A stretch of DNA of 64,000 nucleotides, from assembly GCF_027942295.1 (NCBI RefSeq), contig NZ_CP101416.1:868001-932000 (forward strand), in the 5' to 3' direction. The stretch's first letter is position 1. Each line of letters starts with the position of its first letter. The notes under the pieces are model-generated. The model was not told the DNA's origin, searched no databases, and worked only from the letters and a program-made list of their open reading frames with translations. A program made the translations under genes and the position numbers. The DNA comes from Pseudanabaena sp. Chao 1811 (GTDB lineage Bacteria > Cyanobacteriota > Cyanobacteriia > Pseudanabaenales > Pseudanabaenaceae). This document shows positions 15,519-24,707 of the stretch, piece after piece.

Positions 15519-18422
15519 ATGCGCTTAGTTCGTAATTTTGCGGTTTTAGGAATATTGCTAACGGCTGTGGGTATGCCTATTGCCGTAACACCAAAATTAG
15601 AATTACTTGGGTTAAAGGCGATCGCCCAAAGCTCTAATAGTTCTGACGAATTGCGAAAACAGCAAATTACAGAGGCAGTTTACCTCAAACAATCGGGATA
15701 CGATCGCTTACAAAAAGCAGACCCACAAGGAGCGATCGCGGATCTGCAAAAAGCCATCGAACTATTCCGCAAATGGAATGCCACGGGGGGAGAGCGAGAT
15801 ACCTTAAACGTTTTAGGAGAGGTCTATTTAACGACGGGGAAGTATGACAAGGCGATGCCCTATTTCCAGCAAGCCTTGAAAATTGCCAAGGAAATTGCAA
15901 AGTCTCCCGATGGCGATCCTGTGGATATTGGCTACACCTTGCAATATATTGCCGATGTCCATGACAAACAACGTCAATATGACCAAGCTTTACCCATCTA
16001 TCAACAGGCGCTTGATATTTTTCGCGATCGCTTAAAAGCGAAAAAAGGCGATCGGGAATCTTTGCTGACCAGTGAGAGCGTGACGCTAGCACGCATGGCT
16101 TCGATTTATTTTAAATCCGCCCAATATGATCGTGCATTGGCAAGTTATCAGCAAATGTTACCGATTGCCATTGAGCGCAACGATATCATCGGCAGGGTAC
16201 AAACCTTAAATAATATTGGTGTAATCTATGCTAACCAAACCCAATACCAGCAGGCTTTAGAGTCCTATGAGCAGTCTCTCACCCTAGTTCGCACACTCTG
16301 TTGTTATCGTGGCGATGAGGCAGCCATTCTCAATAATTTGAGCGCTCTATATTTTAGTTTGGGACAAAACCGTCGTGCCTTAGATTTTGCCGATCAAGCA
16401 ACCAAGATCTACTTTAAACTCACAACAAATGATGTAGCGGGATTAAAAAAAATAGAAATTGAACTACTCCATGATGTTCTTGGTGAGGACAATAGCAATC
16501 CAACTCTCACTAGTCGCGGGCTGTCGGTGCGAGCTACTGTGGGCGATACTGCTAACAATGATGTAACCGTCAAAGCAGGACAGGCAAACAATCTCAATAA
16601 TCTGGCACAACTCTATAGCAACAGTGGCAAATATAAAGAGGCGATCGCATTCTTTCAAAAGGCAAGAAACATCTATCAAGATATTGGTAATGATTTAGGA
16701 ATTGGCATCACCCTAGACAATATTGGTAGTACCTATACTCGGTTAGGACAGACAGAACAGGCGATTTCATTTCATCAGCAGGCTCTCAGTCAATACGAGA
16801 AGGTTGGCGATCGTGCAGGTATTGGTGTTGCCTTGAGTAATCTTGGTCGTGCCTATGCTAACAATAGTAAGCAAATAGAAGCCATCAATGCTTATCAAAA
16901 AGCTTTAAATATTGCCAGAGAAGTACGCGATCCTAGTACAGAATCAGTGATACTCGCGAATATTGGCGATTTATTAGCACAACAGAAACAAATCGATAGC
17001 GCGATCGCTTTTCTCAAACAATCAGTAAATGTACGCGAATCGATTCGTCAATCGATCAGAATGCTGCCGCGTGAAGACCGTTCTGCTTACAAACAAAGTG
17101 TTTCCTATACTTATCGTAATCTTGCCAAACTCCTCCTACAGCAGGGTCGTATTAATGAGGCAATTCAAATCCTCGATCTCTTAAAAGTGCAAGAACTGCA
17201 AGACTATCTACGTGATGTCAAAGGCAATGAGCGCACTTCGTCGGGAATTACGCTTTTTGCACCTGAGCAAGCAGTAATCAATAGTGATCTCAAATCATTA
17301 ATCAATGGCTCACCCTTAACTACTCAAATCCAACAGATTTCATCCCAACAGGAAGCGAATCTAGCTAGTTCAAAATCTCTATTAGCAAATGTGCAGAAAT
17401 TTGGTGATCGGGCAGCAATGTTCTATCCACTACTATTTGAAGACCGACTGTTCTTAGTGCTTCTCCCTGCCAAATCTGCGCCAATTCTCCGTTCCATTAG
17501 CATTCAACAACAAGACTTTACTAAGTTGTTGCAAAGCTTTCGGTCTGACTTGCAAGACTCTAGTTCTAGTGATGTTAAGGAATCCTCAGCCCAACTTTAT
17601 AAATATCTAATTAAACCAATTGAGGCGGATCTCAAAGCGGCTAATATTGAGCTACTTCTCTATGCTCCAGATGGACAAATGCGTTATATTCCCCTTGCAG
17701 CACTCTATGATGGGAAGCAATGGCTCATTGAGAAATATCGCTTTAATTACTTGACTGCCTCTGGATTTTTAGACTTGCAAACTACTGTTAAACTCCCACT
17801 AAAAGCGATCGCGGCTGCCTTTACTCAGGGTGATTTCAAATTCTCGATTGGTAGTGAGCAGTTCTCGTTTACAGGATTACCCTTCGCAGGCAAAGAAATC
17901 AACAAAATTGCGGAGACTTTTCCTAATACGACGAAATTATTCGATACCTTTTTCAATCGTAATACCACCGTTGCTCAGTTTGGAGAATACAACATTATCC
18001 ATTTAGCGACCCATGCCGCTTTCGTGAATGGGACACCTGAGGACTCCTTTGTGCTGATGGGCAATGGCGATCGCCTTAATTTACGGGAGTTACGCGAATG
18101 GAAATTACCGAATACCCAATTAGTAGTTCTTAGTGCTTGTCAGACTGCTCTCGGTGGTGTGGTTGGCAGTGGCGAAGAGATTCTTGGGTTTGGCTACCAA
18201 ATTCAACGTACTGGTGCAAGGGCAGCGATCGCCTCGCTCTGGACAGTGAGCGATCAGGGAACACAATCACTGATGGGTAGTTTTTATACGCAGTTACAGA
18301 AGGGTAATAACGTTATTAACTCTTTGCGTGAAGCCCAGCTTAGTCTCCTACAGTCAAAACAAGATAAATTCCAACATCCCTACTTTTGGTCTGCCTTTAT
18401 TCTCATTGGCAATGGCAACTAA
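15519..18422 (+). CDS. Secreted TPR-CHAT protein (caspase-like)
   Basis: 967 residues. An N-terminal signal-type segment (VRNFAVLGILLTAVGMPIAV) ends near residue 38. About ten TPR units fill residues 40-530, for example AMPYFQQALKIAKEIA and LNNIGVIYANQTQYQQALES. The C-terminal CHAT domain (about 650-967) carries the caspase-type dyad: His at about residue 831 in NIIHLATHAAF and Cys at about 873 in VVLSACQTALGG, then GARAAIASLWTVSD. TPR-CHAT proteins are common in cyanobacteria, probably as peptide-cleaving or scaffold proteins; targets are unknown. The signal peptide suggests it acts in the periplasm. AGGGAGGT precedes ATG 15519. Confidence 0.88.
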   Translation: MRLVRNFAVLGILLTAVGMPIAVTPKLELLGLKAIAQSSNSSDELRKQQITEAVYLKQSGYDRLQKADPQGAIADLQKAIELFRKWNATGGERDTLNVLGEVYLTTGKYDKAMPYFQQALKIAKEIAKSPDGDPVDIGYTLQYIADVHDKQRQYDQALPIYQQALDIFRDRLKAKKGDRESLLTSESVTLARMASIYFKSAQYDRALASYQQMLPIAIERNDIIGRVQTLNNIGVIYANQTQYQQALESYEQSLTLVRTLCCYRGDEAAILNNLSALYFSLGQNRRALDFADQATKIYFKLTTNDVAGLKKIEIELLHDVLGEDNSNPTLTSRGLSVRATVGDTANNDVTVKAGQANNLNNLAQLYSNSGKYKEAIAFFQKARNIYQDIGNDLGIGITLDNIGSTYTRLGQTEQAISFHQQALSQYEKVGDRAGIGVALSNLGRAYANNSKQIEAINAYQKALNIAREVRDPSTESVILANIGDLLAQQKQIDSAIAFLKQSVNVRESIRQSIRMLPREDRSAYKQSVSYTYRNLAKLLLQQGRINEAIQILDLLKVQELQDYLRDVKGNERTSSGITLFAPEQAVINSDLKSLINGSPLTTQIQQISSQQEANLASSKSLLANVQKFGDRAAMFYPLLFEDRLFLVLLPAKSAPILRSISIQQQDFTKLLQSFRSDLQDSSSSDVKESSAQLYKYLIKPIEADLKAANIELLLYAPDGQMRYIPLAALYDGKQWLIEKYRFNYLTASGFLDLQTTVKLPLKAIAAAFTQGDFKFSIGSEQFSFTGLPFAGKEINKIAETFPNTTKLFDTFFNRNTTVAQFGEYNIIHLATHAAFVNGTPEDSFVLMGNGDRLNLRELREWKLPNTQLVVLSACQTALGGVVGSGEEILGFGYQIQRTGARAAIASLWTVSDQGTQSLMGSFYTQLQKGNNVINSLREAQLSLLQSKQDKFQHPYFWSAFILIGNGN

Positions 18423-18424
18423 CC

Positions 18425-18844
18425 TTAGCCTACATCTTTAATATTGCCTCGCAACGCCTTAATTTCCCCACGTTTACTCTTATCGTCGATTCTCCGATTT
18501 TGAGCGCTGCGTGAGGGTTTAGTTGGTTTGCGTTTGGGCTGTGTGATCGTGATGCTTTGAATTAACTGTTGTAGTCTTGTCAGTGCATCTTCCTTATTCT
18601 GTTCTTGAGTCCGATGCTGCTGTGCCTTAATGATGATTACGCCATCTTTGGTAATGCGGCGATCGCTTAAATTGAGTAGACGTTCCTTGTAAATAGGCGA
18701 TAGAGAGGAAGCATTAATATCAAAACGTAGATGGATCGCCGTCGAGACTTTATTCACATTTTGGCCACCAGCACCTTGCGATCGCACTGCACTAATATTA
18801 ATTTCGTCAAGCGAGAGGGATGTATATTTGGTAATTTGGAGCAT
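18425..18844 (-). CDS. arfB: Alternative ribosome-rescue factor, peptidyl-tRNA hydrolase
   Basis: 139 residues: a short RF-1-like catalytic domain with SAVRSQGAGGQNVNKVSTAI holding the GGQ motif that hydrolyses peptidyl-tRNA. A basic C-terminal tail (KRKPTKPSRSAQNRRID then SKRGEIKALRG) in this family enters the mRNA channel of stalled ribosomes. The codon-recognition domains of full release factors are missing, as expected for ArfB/YaeJ. It releases ribosomes stalled without a stop codon. It is convergent with the TPR-CHAT gene, only 2 bp separating the two reading frames. Confidence 0.92.
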   Translation of the reverse strand: MLQITKYTSLSLDEINISAVRSQGAGGQNVNKVSTAIHLRFDINASSLSPIYKERLLNLSDRRITKDGVIIIKAQQHRTQEQNKEDALTRLQQLIQSITITQPKRKPTKPSRSAQNRRIDDKSKRGEIKALRGNIKDVG

Positions 18845-18881
18845 TTAGGTTACATGAGAAAATCTCGATTGTCTTTATCAT

Positions 18882-18981
18882 ATAAGTAGCTGGGTGCAAT
18901 TAAATATAAAACCCAAAAACCTGTAGCACAGGCACAGCGTGCGCTACAGGTTTTTACTCTGATTTTGAATTATGCTCAGCT
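18882..18981 (+). repeat. AAGTAGCT-family palindromic element
   Basis: It begins ATAAGTAGCTGGGTGCAATT, then AAATATAAAACCCAAAAACCTGTAG. The hairpin CCTGTAGC...GCTACAGG at about 18920-18950 has the centre GGCACAGCGTGC. It ends GAATTATGCTCAGCT, touching the dgkA stop codon. Confidence 0.66.
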
Positions 18982-19355
18982 CAAATTTTATATAGTTTCC
19001 AGAGATGACTTGCTTCAAGGATTAATGTTGTAGCCCACACAAAGATACTGATGCCAGCCGCCGCCGCCGCAATATCCTTAATCATCCCAATCCGCCGATC
19101 CTCTCGTGGTTGAACAAAATCGCACAGAATCTCGATCGCGCTATTAAATAACTCCGAAACTAACATCATTCCTGTTGCCAACAAAATCAACGTAACATCA
19201 ACCCATTGCTGAAGAATAAACGACCCAATAAAGACTGGAACTGATAAAACAAGTTTGTAAGCAACACTAAAATCAGATACTGCAAAATGAAGCCCTGAAA
19301 ATATAACTTTTAGCTTTCTGATTGGATCGTAGTTTGATTTAGTGGGCTTAGACAT
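18981..19355 (-). CDS. dgkA: Prokaryotic diacylglycerol kinase
   Basis: 124 residues with three hydrophobic helices. The signature SELFNSAIEILCDFV matches the E-x-x-N-[ST]-x-[IL]-E catalytic motif of DgkA, and DRRIGMIKDIAAAAAGISIF is the conserved region before helix 3. The enzyme phosphorylates diacylglycerol or undecaprenol at the inner membrane. The N-terminal 20 residues are basic and cytosolic. The stop lies at the edge of a repeat element. It follows the DUF1838 gene on the same strand. Confidence 0.9.
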   Translation of the reverse strand: MSKPTKSNYDPIRKLKVIFSGLHFAVSDFSVAYKLVLSVPVFIGSFILQQWVDVTLILLATGMMLVSELFNSAIEILCDFVQPREDRRIGMIKDIAAAAAGISIFVWATTLILEASHLWKLYKI

Positions 19356-19404
19356 AAATACATAGATAAGTGAATTAGAAAGCTACACCAGTCTTTAATG
19401 GGAT

Positions 19405-20211
19405 TTATATTTGTGTTGGTATTGGGAATGTTGCGCCCTGTGAATAGGCTTCAAAATGCTGTTTAAAGTATTCCCATGAAGTCATTTCTGCACCTTCAAC
19501 TTTTTTAGGTGGAGCATCTTTAAACATGGGAATGCGAGTTTCGATTTCCTTTTTGAGAATGGCAGGTAGTTCATCAAAATCTTTCACCTTTTTGCCATGA
19601 GCGCTATAGATCAAATTGCCGCTTCTTTGTGCCATTTTCATCCAAGGTAGCCAAGGTCCTACGCGATTCCAAGAGAGCGTTAACTTAGAAACAGTGGTAG
19701 TACTAGGATCTTCAAGATCGACAGTAGGGACAGTAAGCTTGAACAATTCCACAGCACTGTACATAGGACGATCGCAATATTCGACAAACTGAGGATCGTC
19801 AGCGAGAGGATTGGGATAGTGAGCAAAGAGATCGAAAATAAAAGTCGTGGTATCGCCATCAACTTCGGCAGGAATATTGTCGCTCAAAGTACCTTGAATT
19901 GGACTATTCGCTACATGCATTACAGGCAACATCTCACCAGTCCAAGGATTTTGCCAATGGCGCATCATTTCGCCAGTTTTAGGATCAAGATAGAGCAACA
20001 CTTCACGGGAGGTAAAGTCCCAAACACCATCGCCTTGATCAATGCAACGTCCGACACTCATCCCGACAATTTTGAAGAGCTTGCGCTTTGGCTCATCGGG
20101 CATAAAGGAATAGAGATAACCACTCCAAGCCAAAAATGACGGTGTGCCATCAGTCGTACATCTGGTTTTAGCAAACTGCGTGGGCGAAAATTCTCTCGTT
20201 TCTGCAAACAT
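19405..20211 (-). CDS. DUF1838 family protein
   Basis: 268 residues from ATG 20211 (MFAETREFSPTQFAKTRCTT). The frame extends to 20265, but the added 18 residues are basic and unlike the family. Conserved-looking blocks are LAWSGYLYSFMPDEPKRKLF, VWDFTSREVLLYLDPKTGEM and WQNPWTGEMLPVMHVANSPI. They place it in DUF1838, a family frequent in cyanobacteria and of unknown function. No signal peptide or membrane segment is visible. Confidence 0.8.
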   Translation of the reverse strand: MFAETREFSPTQFAKTRCTTDGTPSFLAWSGYLYSFMPDEPKRKLFKIVGMSVGRCIDQGDGVWDFTSREVLLYLDPKTGEMMRHWQNPWTGEMLPVMHVANSPIQGTLSDNIPAEVDGDTTTFIFDLFAHYPNPLADDPQFVEYCDRPMYSAVELFKLTVPTVDLEDPSTTTVSKLTLSWNRVGPWLPWMKMAQRSGNLIYSAHGKKVKDFDELPAILKKEIETRIPMFKDAPPKKVEGAEMTSWEYFKQHFEAYSQGATFPIPTQI

Positions 20212-20286
20212 TGATTTTCTCGCTATTTTAGGTCTTGATTGCTTGTATCTAGTCCTAGTGTACAAAACTTATGGCAAATAGCCTAT

Positions 20287-21312
20287 CTATCTTTTACTTT
20301 TGGCGATCGCCTTACTTTGACTCTTACCTGCGAGTTTGATCGCAAAGCTTTCAATGCTGTTATATAGACCACGTGGCAGCATCCAAATGAAATAGGCAGC
20401 AACAATCGTCAGTAGCGATCGCTGTGGCTCGTAAATCAAAATTTTCCAATTGCTCTTTAAAGCCCGATTAATCAACTGTACGGCAGATTTACCATCCTTA
20501 TTGCGAATTGCGCGACGACAAAGATAACGTAATTGGTAAGCACGGGCTAAGGATTCCCACTGTGCCATGAACTCAGGAGCATAGGCGCGAGTTTTAGCGA
20601 TCACCTTTTCCCAAGAGTCCAATTGCTTGATCATGTTTGCCGACAGTCCACCTGAATTAACCCGATAGAGGGTGAGGGCATCGGCAATACCTTCGAGTTG
20701 CCATTTGGTAGTTAGGACAATACGCAGCCAGCATTCAATATCTTCAGACTGGCGGAAGTGATCGTCAAAATAGAATTTCTCTTCTGTACCATAATAATCT
20801 GCCATAAACTCGATGTCCTGAAATACGGCTTTGCGAATCACGGGAACGGAACCATTGCTAATCGGATTGCGGCAGAGAACTAGTTCGGGCGTAATATCTT
20901 TGAGTTTGGGTACTTGGTAATTGCCAAGCGGTTGACTGTCATCATCAATAAATTCCGAACAGCAGAAACTCACCCCTACTGAGGGATTAGCATCTAGGTG
21001 TTGGACATGTTTTTCCAGCTTTTGCGATCGCCAAACATCATCGGAATCCAAAAATGCTAAATATTCACCTTGGGCATGGCGAATACCTGTATTTCTTGCC
21101 CCTGCTAAACCTCGATTTTTTTGATGAATGATGTGAATGCGCGGATCGGCAATACCTTGACAGATGGCAATACTTCCATCCTTTGATTCGTCATCAATGA
21201 TGATTAGTTCAAAGTCAGTAAAGGTTTGTGCTAAAACTGAGTCAATTGTTTCAGCAATATACTTCTCAACGTTATAGACAGGAATAATCACAGAAACTTT
21301 AGGCATATTCAA
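20287..21312 (-). CDS. Glycosyltransferase family 2 (last gene of the polysaccharide cluster)
   Basis: 341 residues. The GT-A fold begins KVSVIIPVYNVEKYIAETID, with IIDDESKDGS and the metal-binding FLDSDDVW. A HAMP-free, soluble catalytic domain (1-220) is followed by a helical C-terminal part with one amphipathic segment. It transfers a sugar from a nucleotide donor to a polysaccharide repeat unit. It is about 180 bp away from the next GT2, separated by a MITE-like repeat. The paralogous GT2 upstream shares the C-terminal arrangement (YLCRRAIR, and YLARRAFR in the other), so the two arose by duplication. Confidence 0.9.
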   Translation of the reverse strand: MNMPKVSVIIPVYNVEKYIAETIDSVLAQTFTDFELIIIDDESKDGSIAICQGIADPRIHIIHQKNRGLAGARNTGIRHAQGEYLAFLDSDDVWRSQKLEKHVQHLDANPSVGVSFCCSEFIDDDSQPLGNYQVPKLKDITPELVLCRNPISNGSVPVIRKAVFQDIEFMADYYGTEEKFYFDDHFRQSEDIECWLRIVLTTKWQLEGIADALTLYRVNSGGLSANMIKQLDSWEKVIAKTRAYAPEFMAQWESLARAYQLRYLCRRAIRNKDGKSAVQLINRALKSNWKILIYEPQRSLLTIVAAYFIWMLPRGLYNSIESFAIKLAGKSQSKAIAKSKR

Positions 21313-21334
21313 CTCCTGAGAAATAAATAGAGTA

Positions 21335-21475
21335 AGAGCGTGTTTGAGAAGTTTTTACCCCCTCTAACTCCCCCTTTGTAAGGGGGAGGATCTGAGTTTC
21401 CACCCTTTGCAAGGGGGGATTAAGGGGGTAAAAGCAGAAATTTATGCTAAGTAGGATACTTCTCAAACACGCTCT
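21335..21475. mobile_element. MITE-like element with 18-bp terminal inverted repeats
   Basis: AGAGCGTGTTTGAGAAGT (21335-21352) is exactly inverted at 21458-21475. The 141-bp element contains CCCCCTTTGTAAGGGGGAGG and similar C/G-rich palindromes but no gene. The size and ends fit a non-autonomous element inserted between the two GT2 genes. Confidence 0.75.
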
Positions 21476-21492
21476 AAAGATAAATTTTTAAT

Positions 21493-22428
21493 TCAGCGCA
21501 ATGCGATGTATCGGCTATAGGTTGCTAATAGAGTTAGCAAAGTACGGCGGGGTTCACGCAAAAAAATACGCCAATCGGAACAGATAGCACGGTTGATAAA
21601 ATCTCTACCAACATGGGGTGGTAGATTTAAACGAAAGGCGCGTCTTGCTAAGTAACGCAGATGGATTGCTCTGGCAAGGCTGTAGTGTTGTTTGACTAAA
21701 TCAGGAGCATATTCTCGCGCTCTCTCGATCAGTAAATCCCAGCCAGCTTCCATCCGATATAGTGATGCGGATAGCCCCGATGGACTGGCACGGTAAGCAA
21801 TCAATACGCGATCGATTCCTTCAATTTGCCAAGGAGACTTCTCTGGTCGCTGATAACAACTCACTCGAAATAGCCATTCGAGATCCTCAGAATAGCTCAT
21901 GTCCTCAGCAAATCCGCCTACCTGTGCGAAGACATCCGCACGCACCACAAGATTGGACATTGTCGTAGTAGGATTTTCGTAGAGAAAATCTTCGGGTTTG
22001 AGGTTAATGAGGCGGGAAGTAGAAACTTGCCCAGTGGATTCTCCTGCAAAGCTGATAAATTCTACCCGACTGAAGCTAACTGCGAGGTTGGGATTGTTGG
22101 CAAAATGTTGAACATGGGCGGCTAATTTGTCATTGCGCCAGATATCATCTGCATCGAGAAAAGCGATCAACTTTCCTTTAGCCATATTCACACCTCGGTT
22201 GCGGGTAGCCGACACCCCTTGATTGACCTGTGAGAGAACTTGGATACGGCGATCGCGCAGGGCATATTGCTTGGCAATCTCTAGGGTGTTATCGGTGGAA
22301 CCATCGTCAATAATTAAAAGTTCAAAATCCGCAAAAGTCTGATTGAGAACTGATTCTATCGTTTGGGCGATGAAACTTGTCGCATTGTAGGCGGGCATGA
22401 CGACGGATAGCATCAAGCGATCGCTCAT
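21493..22428 (-). CDS. Glycosyltransferase family 2
   Basis: 311 residues from ATG 22428, which overlaps the stop of the flippase gene by 4 bp (ATGA), a sign of translational coupling. A longer frame to 22551 lies inside the flippase gene and is rejected. The GT-A core has LSVVMPAYNATSFIAQTIES, IIDDGSTDNT and FLDADDIW. It adds one sugar to the lipid-linked repeat unit; donor and acceptor cannot be predicted. Confidence 0.9.
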   Translation of the reverse strand: MSDRLMLSVVMPAYNATSFIAQTIESVLNQTFADFELLIIDDGSTDNTLEIAKQYALRDRRIQVLSQVNQGVSATRNRGVNMAKGKLIAFLDADDIWRNDKLAAHVQHFANNPNLAVSFSRVEFISFAGESTGQVSTSRLINLKPEDFLYENPTTTMSNLVVRADVFAQVGGFAEDMSYSEDLEWLFRVSCYQRPEKSPWQIEGIDRVLIAYRASPSGLSASLYRMEAGWDLLIERAREYAPDLVKQHYSLARAIHLRYLARRAFRLNLPPHVGRDFINRAICSDWRIFLREPRRTLLTLLATYSRYIALR

Positions 22429-23726
22429 GGCTGCACCTCCGATGGCGTGAGCATAACTTTTGAGATGTTGCGCGTTACCCACAGGGAATACAAAGGTAAG
22501 GTGATCGCATGGGCAATCAGAACAGCAGCAGCTACGCCGATAATATTCCAATTAACACCGATCAATAGGGCGATCGCAAAGAATGTCGTAAAGAACATAT
22601 TCCAGCGTAGATCCCAATCAGGTTTGTCCAAAGCCCATAAAACTCTAGATGCAGCATTGGCAAAGGGTCGGGGAATTGCCGACAGACAAATCAAGATTAA
22701 AATAGGAATCGCAGGCAGCCATTTCTGTCCAAATATAATCGGTACATAAATTGGGGCAAACATAGATTGCAAAAGGACAAGGGGGAAAACAATCCAAGCG
22801 ATCGTTTTGAGACTACTGAAATAGCGTTCTTTAAACTGGGCTGGATCGGAGCGCGCGGCACATAGGTGCGGAAACAAAGCCGAATCGACAGCATTGATCG
22901 CACTCATGCTAATTCCCAATCCTGCATTAAAAGCAAAGTAATAAATCCCTAAAGCTTCTACACCGAGAAATCTGCCTGCAATTAAGTAATCAAGATTATT
23001 TCTGAGGGTATTCATCAGCTTCACTCCTAAAACACTCCGCCCAAAGCGGACAATTTCCTGCCAGTTGACGAGGGTAAACTGGCGCGATGGTCGCCAAGGA
23101 TTATTGAAATAATGCACAATTACCCAGACTGGCCCCACAATTACCTTGGGTAAAACAATCGCCCACATTCCCAACCCCAAAAAAGCGAGAATGATTGTCA
23201 AAATATTATCAATAGAAACCTGCAATCCGTTAGCTAGAGCCATCACATGCAGACGATTTTCCCGTTGGGTTAAGGAAGCCTGTACTAGGGATATGGGAAT
23301 CATCAGATACACCAATGCCATGATACAAATTGGCAGAATAATCTGATTATCTTTGTAGAACCAAGCAACGGGGACGGAAATCAAACATTGGGTGATGAAT
23401 AGAGAGCCACAGACGATCCAGTTGAGACAATAGGCGGTTTGACAAAGTTGTTCTAAATCGCTTTCATCGGATTGAATCAGCTTGTCCCAAATTCCATTCT
23501 GGGTAAATACATTCACAAACTCGTTGGTGGTCAAGACTAGCGCTGCCAAACCATAGTCATATTTAGAGAGTAGTCGCGCTAAGACAATCGTAGCGGCTAA
23601 TCGAGAAATCCGAATGAAGAGTTCGGACAAGCCTAGCCAGCCCAGATTGCGGAGAAATCGACTGGCGAGTTTTTGTTTGATCGTATCGATTAATTTGCCA
23701 ATAGCTGACACAATAAAGCCTCCCAT
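22425..23726 (-). CDS. wzx: Oligosaccharide flippase (Wzx/MOP family)
   Basis: About 433 residues from ATG 23726. A longer frame reaches 23783, but it overlaps the upstream GT4 even more. The protein has about 12-14 hydrophobic helices. The N-terminal FLRNLGWLGLSELFIRISRL and TIVLARLLSKYDYGLAALV are typical of the polysaccharide-transport branch of the MOP superfamily. It should flip undecaprenyl-linked repeat units to the periplasmic side. It overlaps the preceding GT4 by 37 bp and the next GT2 by 4 bp, so it is inside an operon. Confidence 0.88.
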   Translation of the reverse strand: MGGFIVSAIGKLIDTIKQKLASRFLRNLGWLGLSELFIRISRLAATIVLARLLSKYDYGLAALVLTTNEFVNVFTQNGIWDKLIQSDESDLEQLCQTAYCLNWIVCGSLFITQCLISVPVAWFYKDNQIILPICIMALVYLMIPISLVQASLTQRENRLHVMALANGLQVSIDNILTIILAFLGLGMWAIVLPKVIVGPVWVIVHYFNNPWRPSRQFTLVNWQEIVRFGRSVLGVKLMNTLRNNLDYLIAGRFLGVEALGIYYFAFNAGLGISMSAINAVDSALFPHLCAARSDPAQFKERYFSSLKTIAWIVFPLVLLQSMFAPIYVPIIFGQKWLPAIPILILICLSAIPRPFANAASRVLWALDKPDWDLRWNMFFTTFFAIALLIGVNWNIIGVAAAVLIAHAITLPLYSLWVTRNISKVMLTPSEVQP

Positions 23727-24688
23727 GCGGTTAAGTGTTGATCCCAAGCATTTCTCACTGATTCCCTCCCGTTGATTCCCCAAGCGCTCAGGTCTGCTGG
23801 TGACATCTCACAGATCTGGGCGATCGCTTGGGCAAGAGCCTGCGGATTGTCAGGGGGAACAAGCAGCCCTATTCCCTGAGCCTGCTCGACTAAACCATCA
23901 ACGGCACTGACAATGATTGGTTTACCCGCTGCCTTAGCTTCTAAACAGACATTGCCCCAAGGCTCCCACCGTGACGGAATAATCACCACATCGCAATCCG
24001 CCAGAAAGGATGGCACGTCATCGACCTTACCAATAAACTGAACTTTGGGATTTCCTTCGGCTAATCGCTGCAATAAGTCTTCATCGGAACCATAGCCTGC
24101 GATTTTTAAATGGAAGTCAATTTGAGGGATTAATCTACATGATTGCAATAGAACATCGAATCCCTTTTGAGCATCAAATCTTCCATAGGCAGCGAAAATT
24201 AAGGGCTTAGTGATTGATTTGAGGGGAAGTCCTAAAAAGCGATCGCAGTTGAGACCTTGCTGAATCACACTTAGTTTAGCGGGTCTGACTAATTGGTGTT
24301 TGAGCATCCATGCTGCCTGAGCCTGAGAAACTACTAATGTGCGATCGGCACACCAATGACAGAGCTTTAACATCAAGCGAAATCTCGATGGAGAGGGTAC
24401 TTGCAACCGTTCAAAAGCAGCCGAATAATGATGATCTTGGATGACCAATTTTGACTTTTGCTTCAGGAATTTAAGTACTAACAGGCGAGGTAAGATTTTC
24501 CAAGAGCAAGCATCATGGACAAGAATAATATCTGGTTGAAAGTTACGGATACTTGCCTTAGCACGGTGCAATGGCGCGATCGCAAATTCAAACTGTTCCT
24601 TTAGTCGTGAAGCCATCAAACTACTGAGACTAGTCTTAACCCCCCCCATCCGCTCATCGCTGATTAAATTGATGATTTTCGCTTTCAT
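23690..24688 (-). CDS. Glycosyltransferase family 4
   Basis: 332 residues from ATG 24688, with GGAGCTTGAGG just upstream; the longer frame begins at a TTG. GT-B fold: N-terminal AKIINLISDERMGGVKTSLS and C-terminal donor site with SRWEPWGNVCLEAKAAGKPI containing the EX7E-type motif. It transfers a nucleotide sugar to the growing repeat. It is clearly paralogous to the next upstream gene: both have DHHYS and the identical EPWGNVCLEAKAAGKP block. Confidence 0.9.
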   Translation of the reverse strand: MKAKIINLISDERMGGVKTSLSSLMASRLKEQFEFAIAPLHRAKASIRNFQPDIILVHDACSWKILPRLLVLKFLKQKSKLVIQDHHYSAAFERLQVPSPSRFRLMLKLCHWCADRTLVVSQAQAAWMLKHQLVRPAKLSVIQQGLNCDRFLGLPLKSITKPLIFAAYGRFDAQKGFDVLLQSCRLIPQIDFHLKIAGYGSDEDLLQRLAEGNPKVQFIGKVDDVPSFLADCDVVIIPSRWEPWGNVCLEAKAAGKPIIVSAVDGLVEQAQGIGLLVPPDNPQALAQAIAQICEMSPADLSAWGINGRESVRNAWDQHLTAWEALLCQLLAN

Positions 24689-24707
24689 GGTTACGATCCT
24701 CAAGCTC

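Noticed and set aside
21335-21475. CRISPR-like C/G-rich repeats
   Set aside because: There are only two short related units, inverted and not direct, without spacers; this is a MITE-like element.
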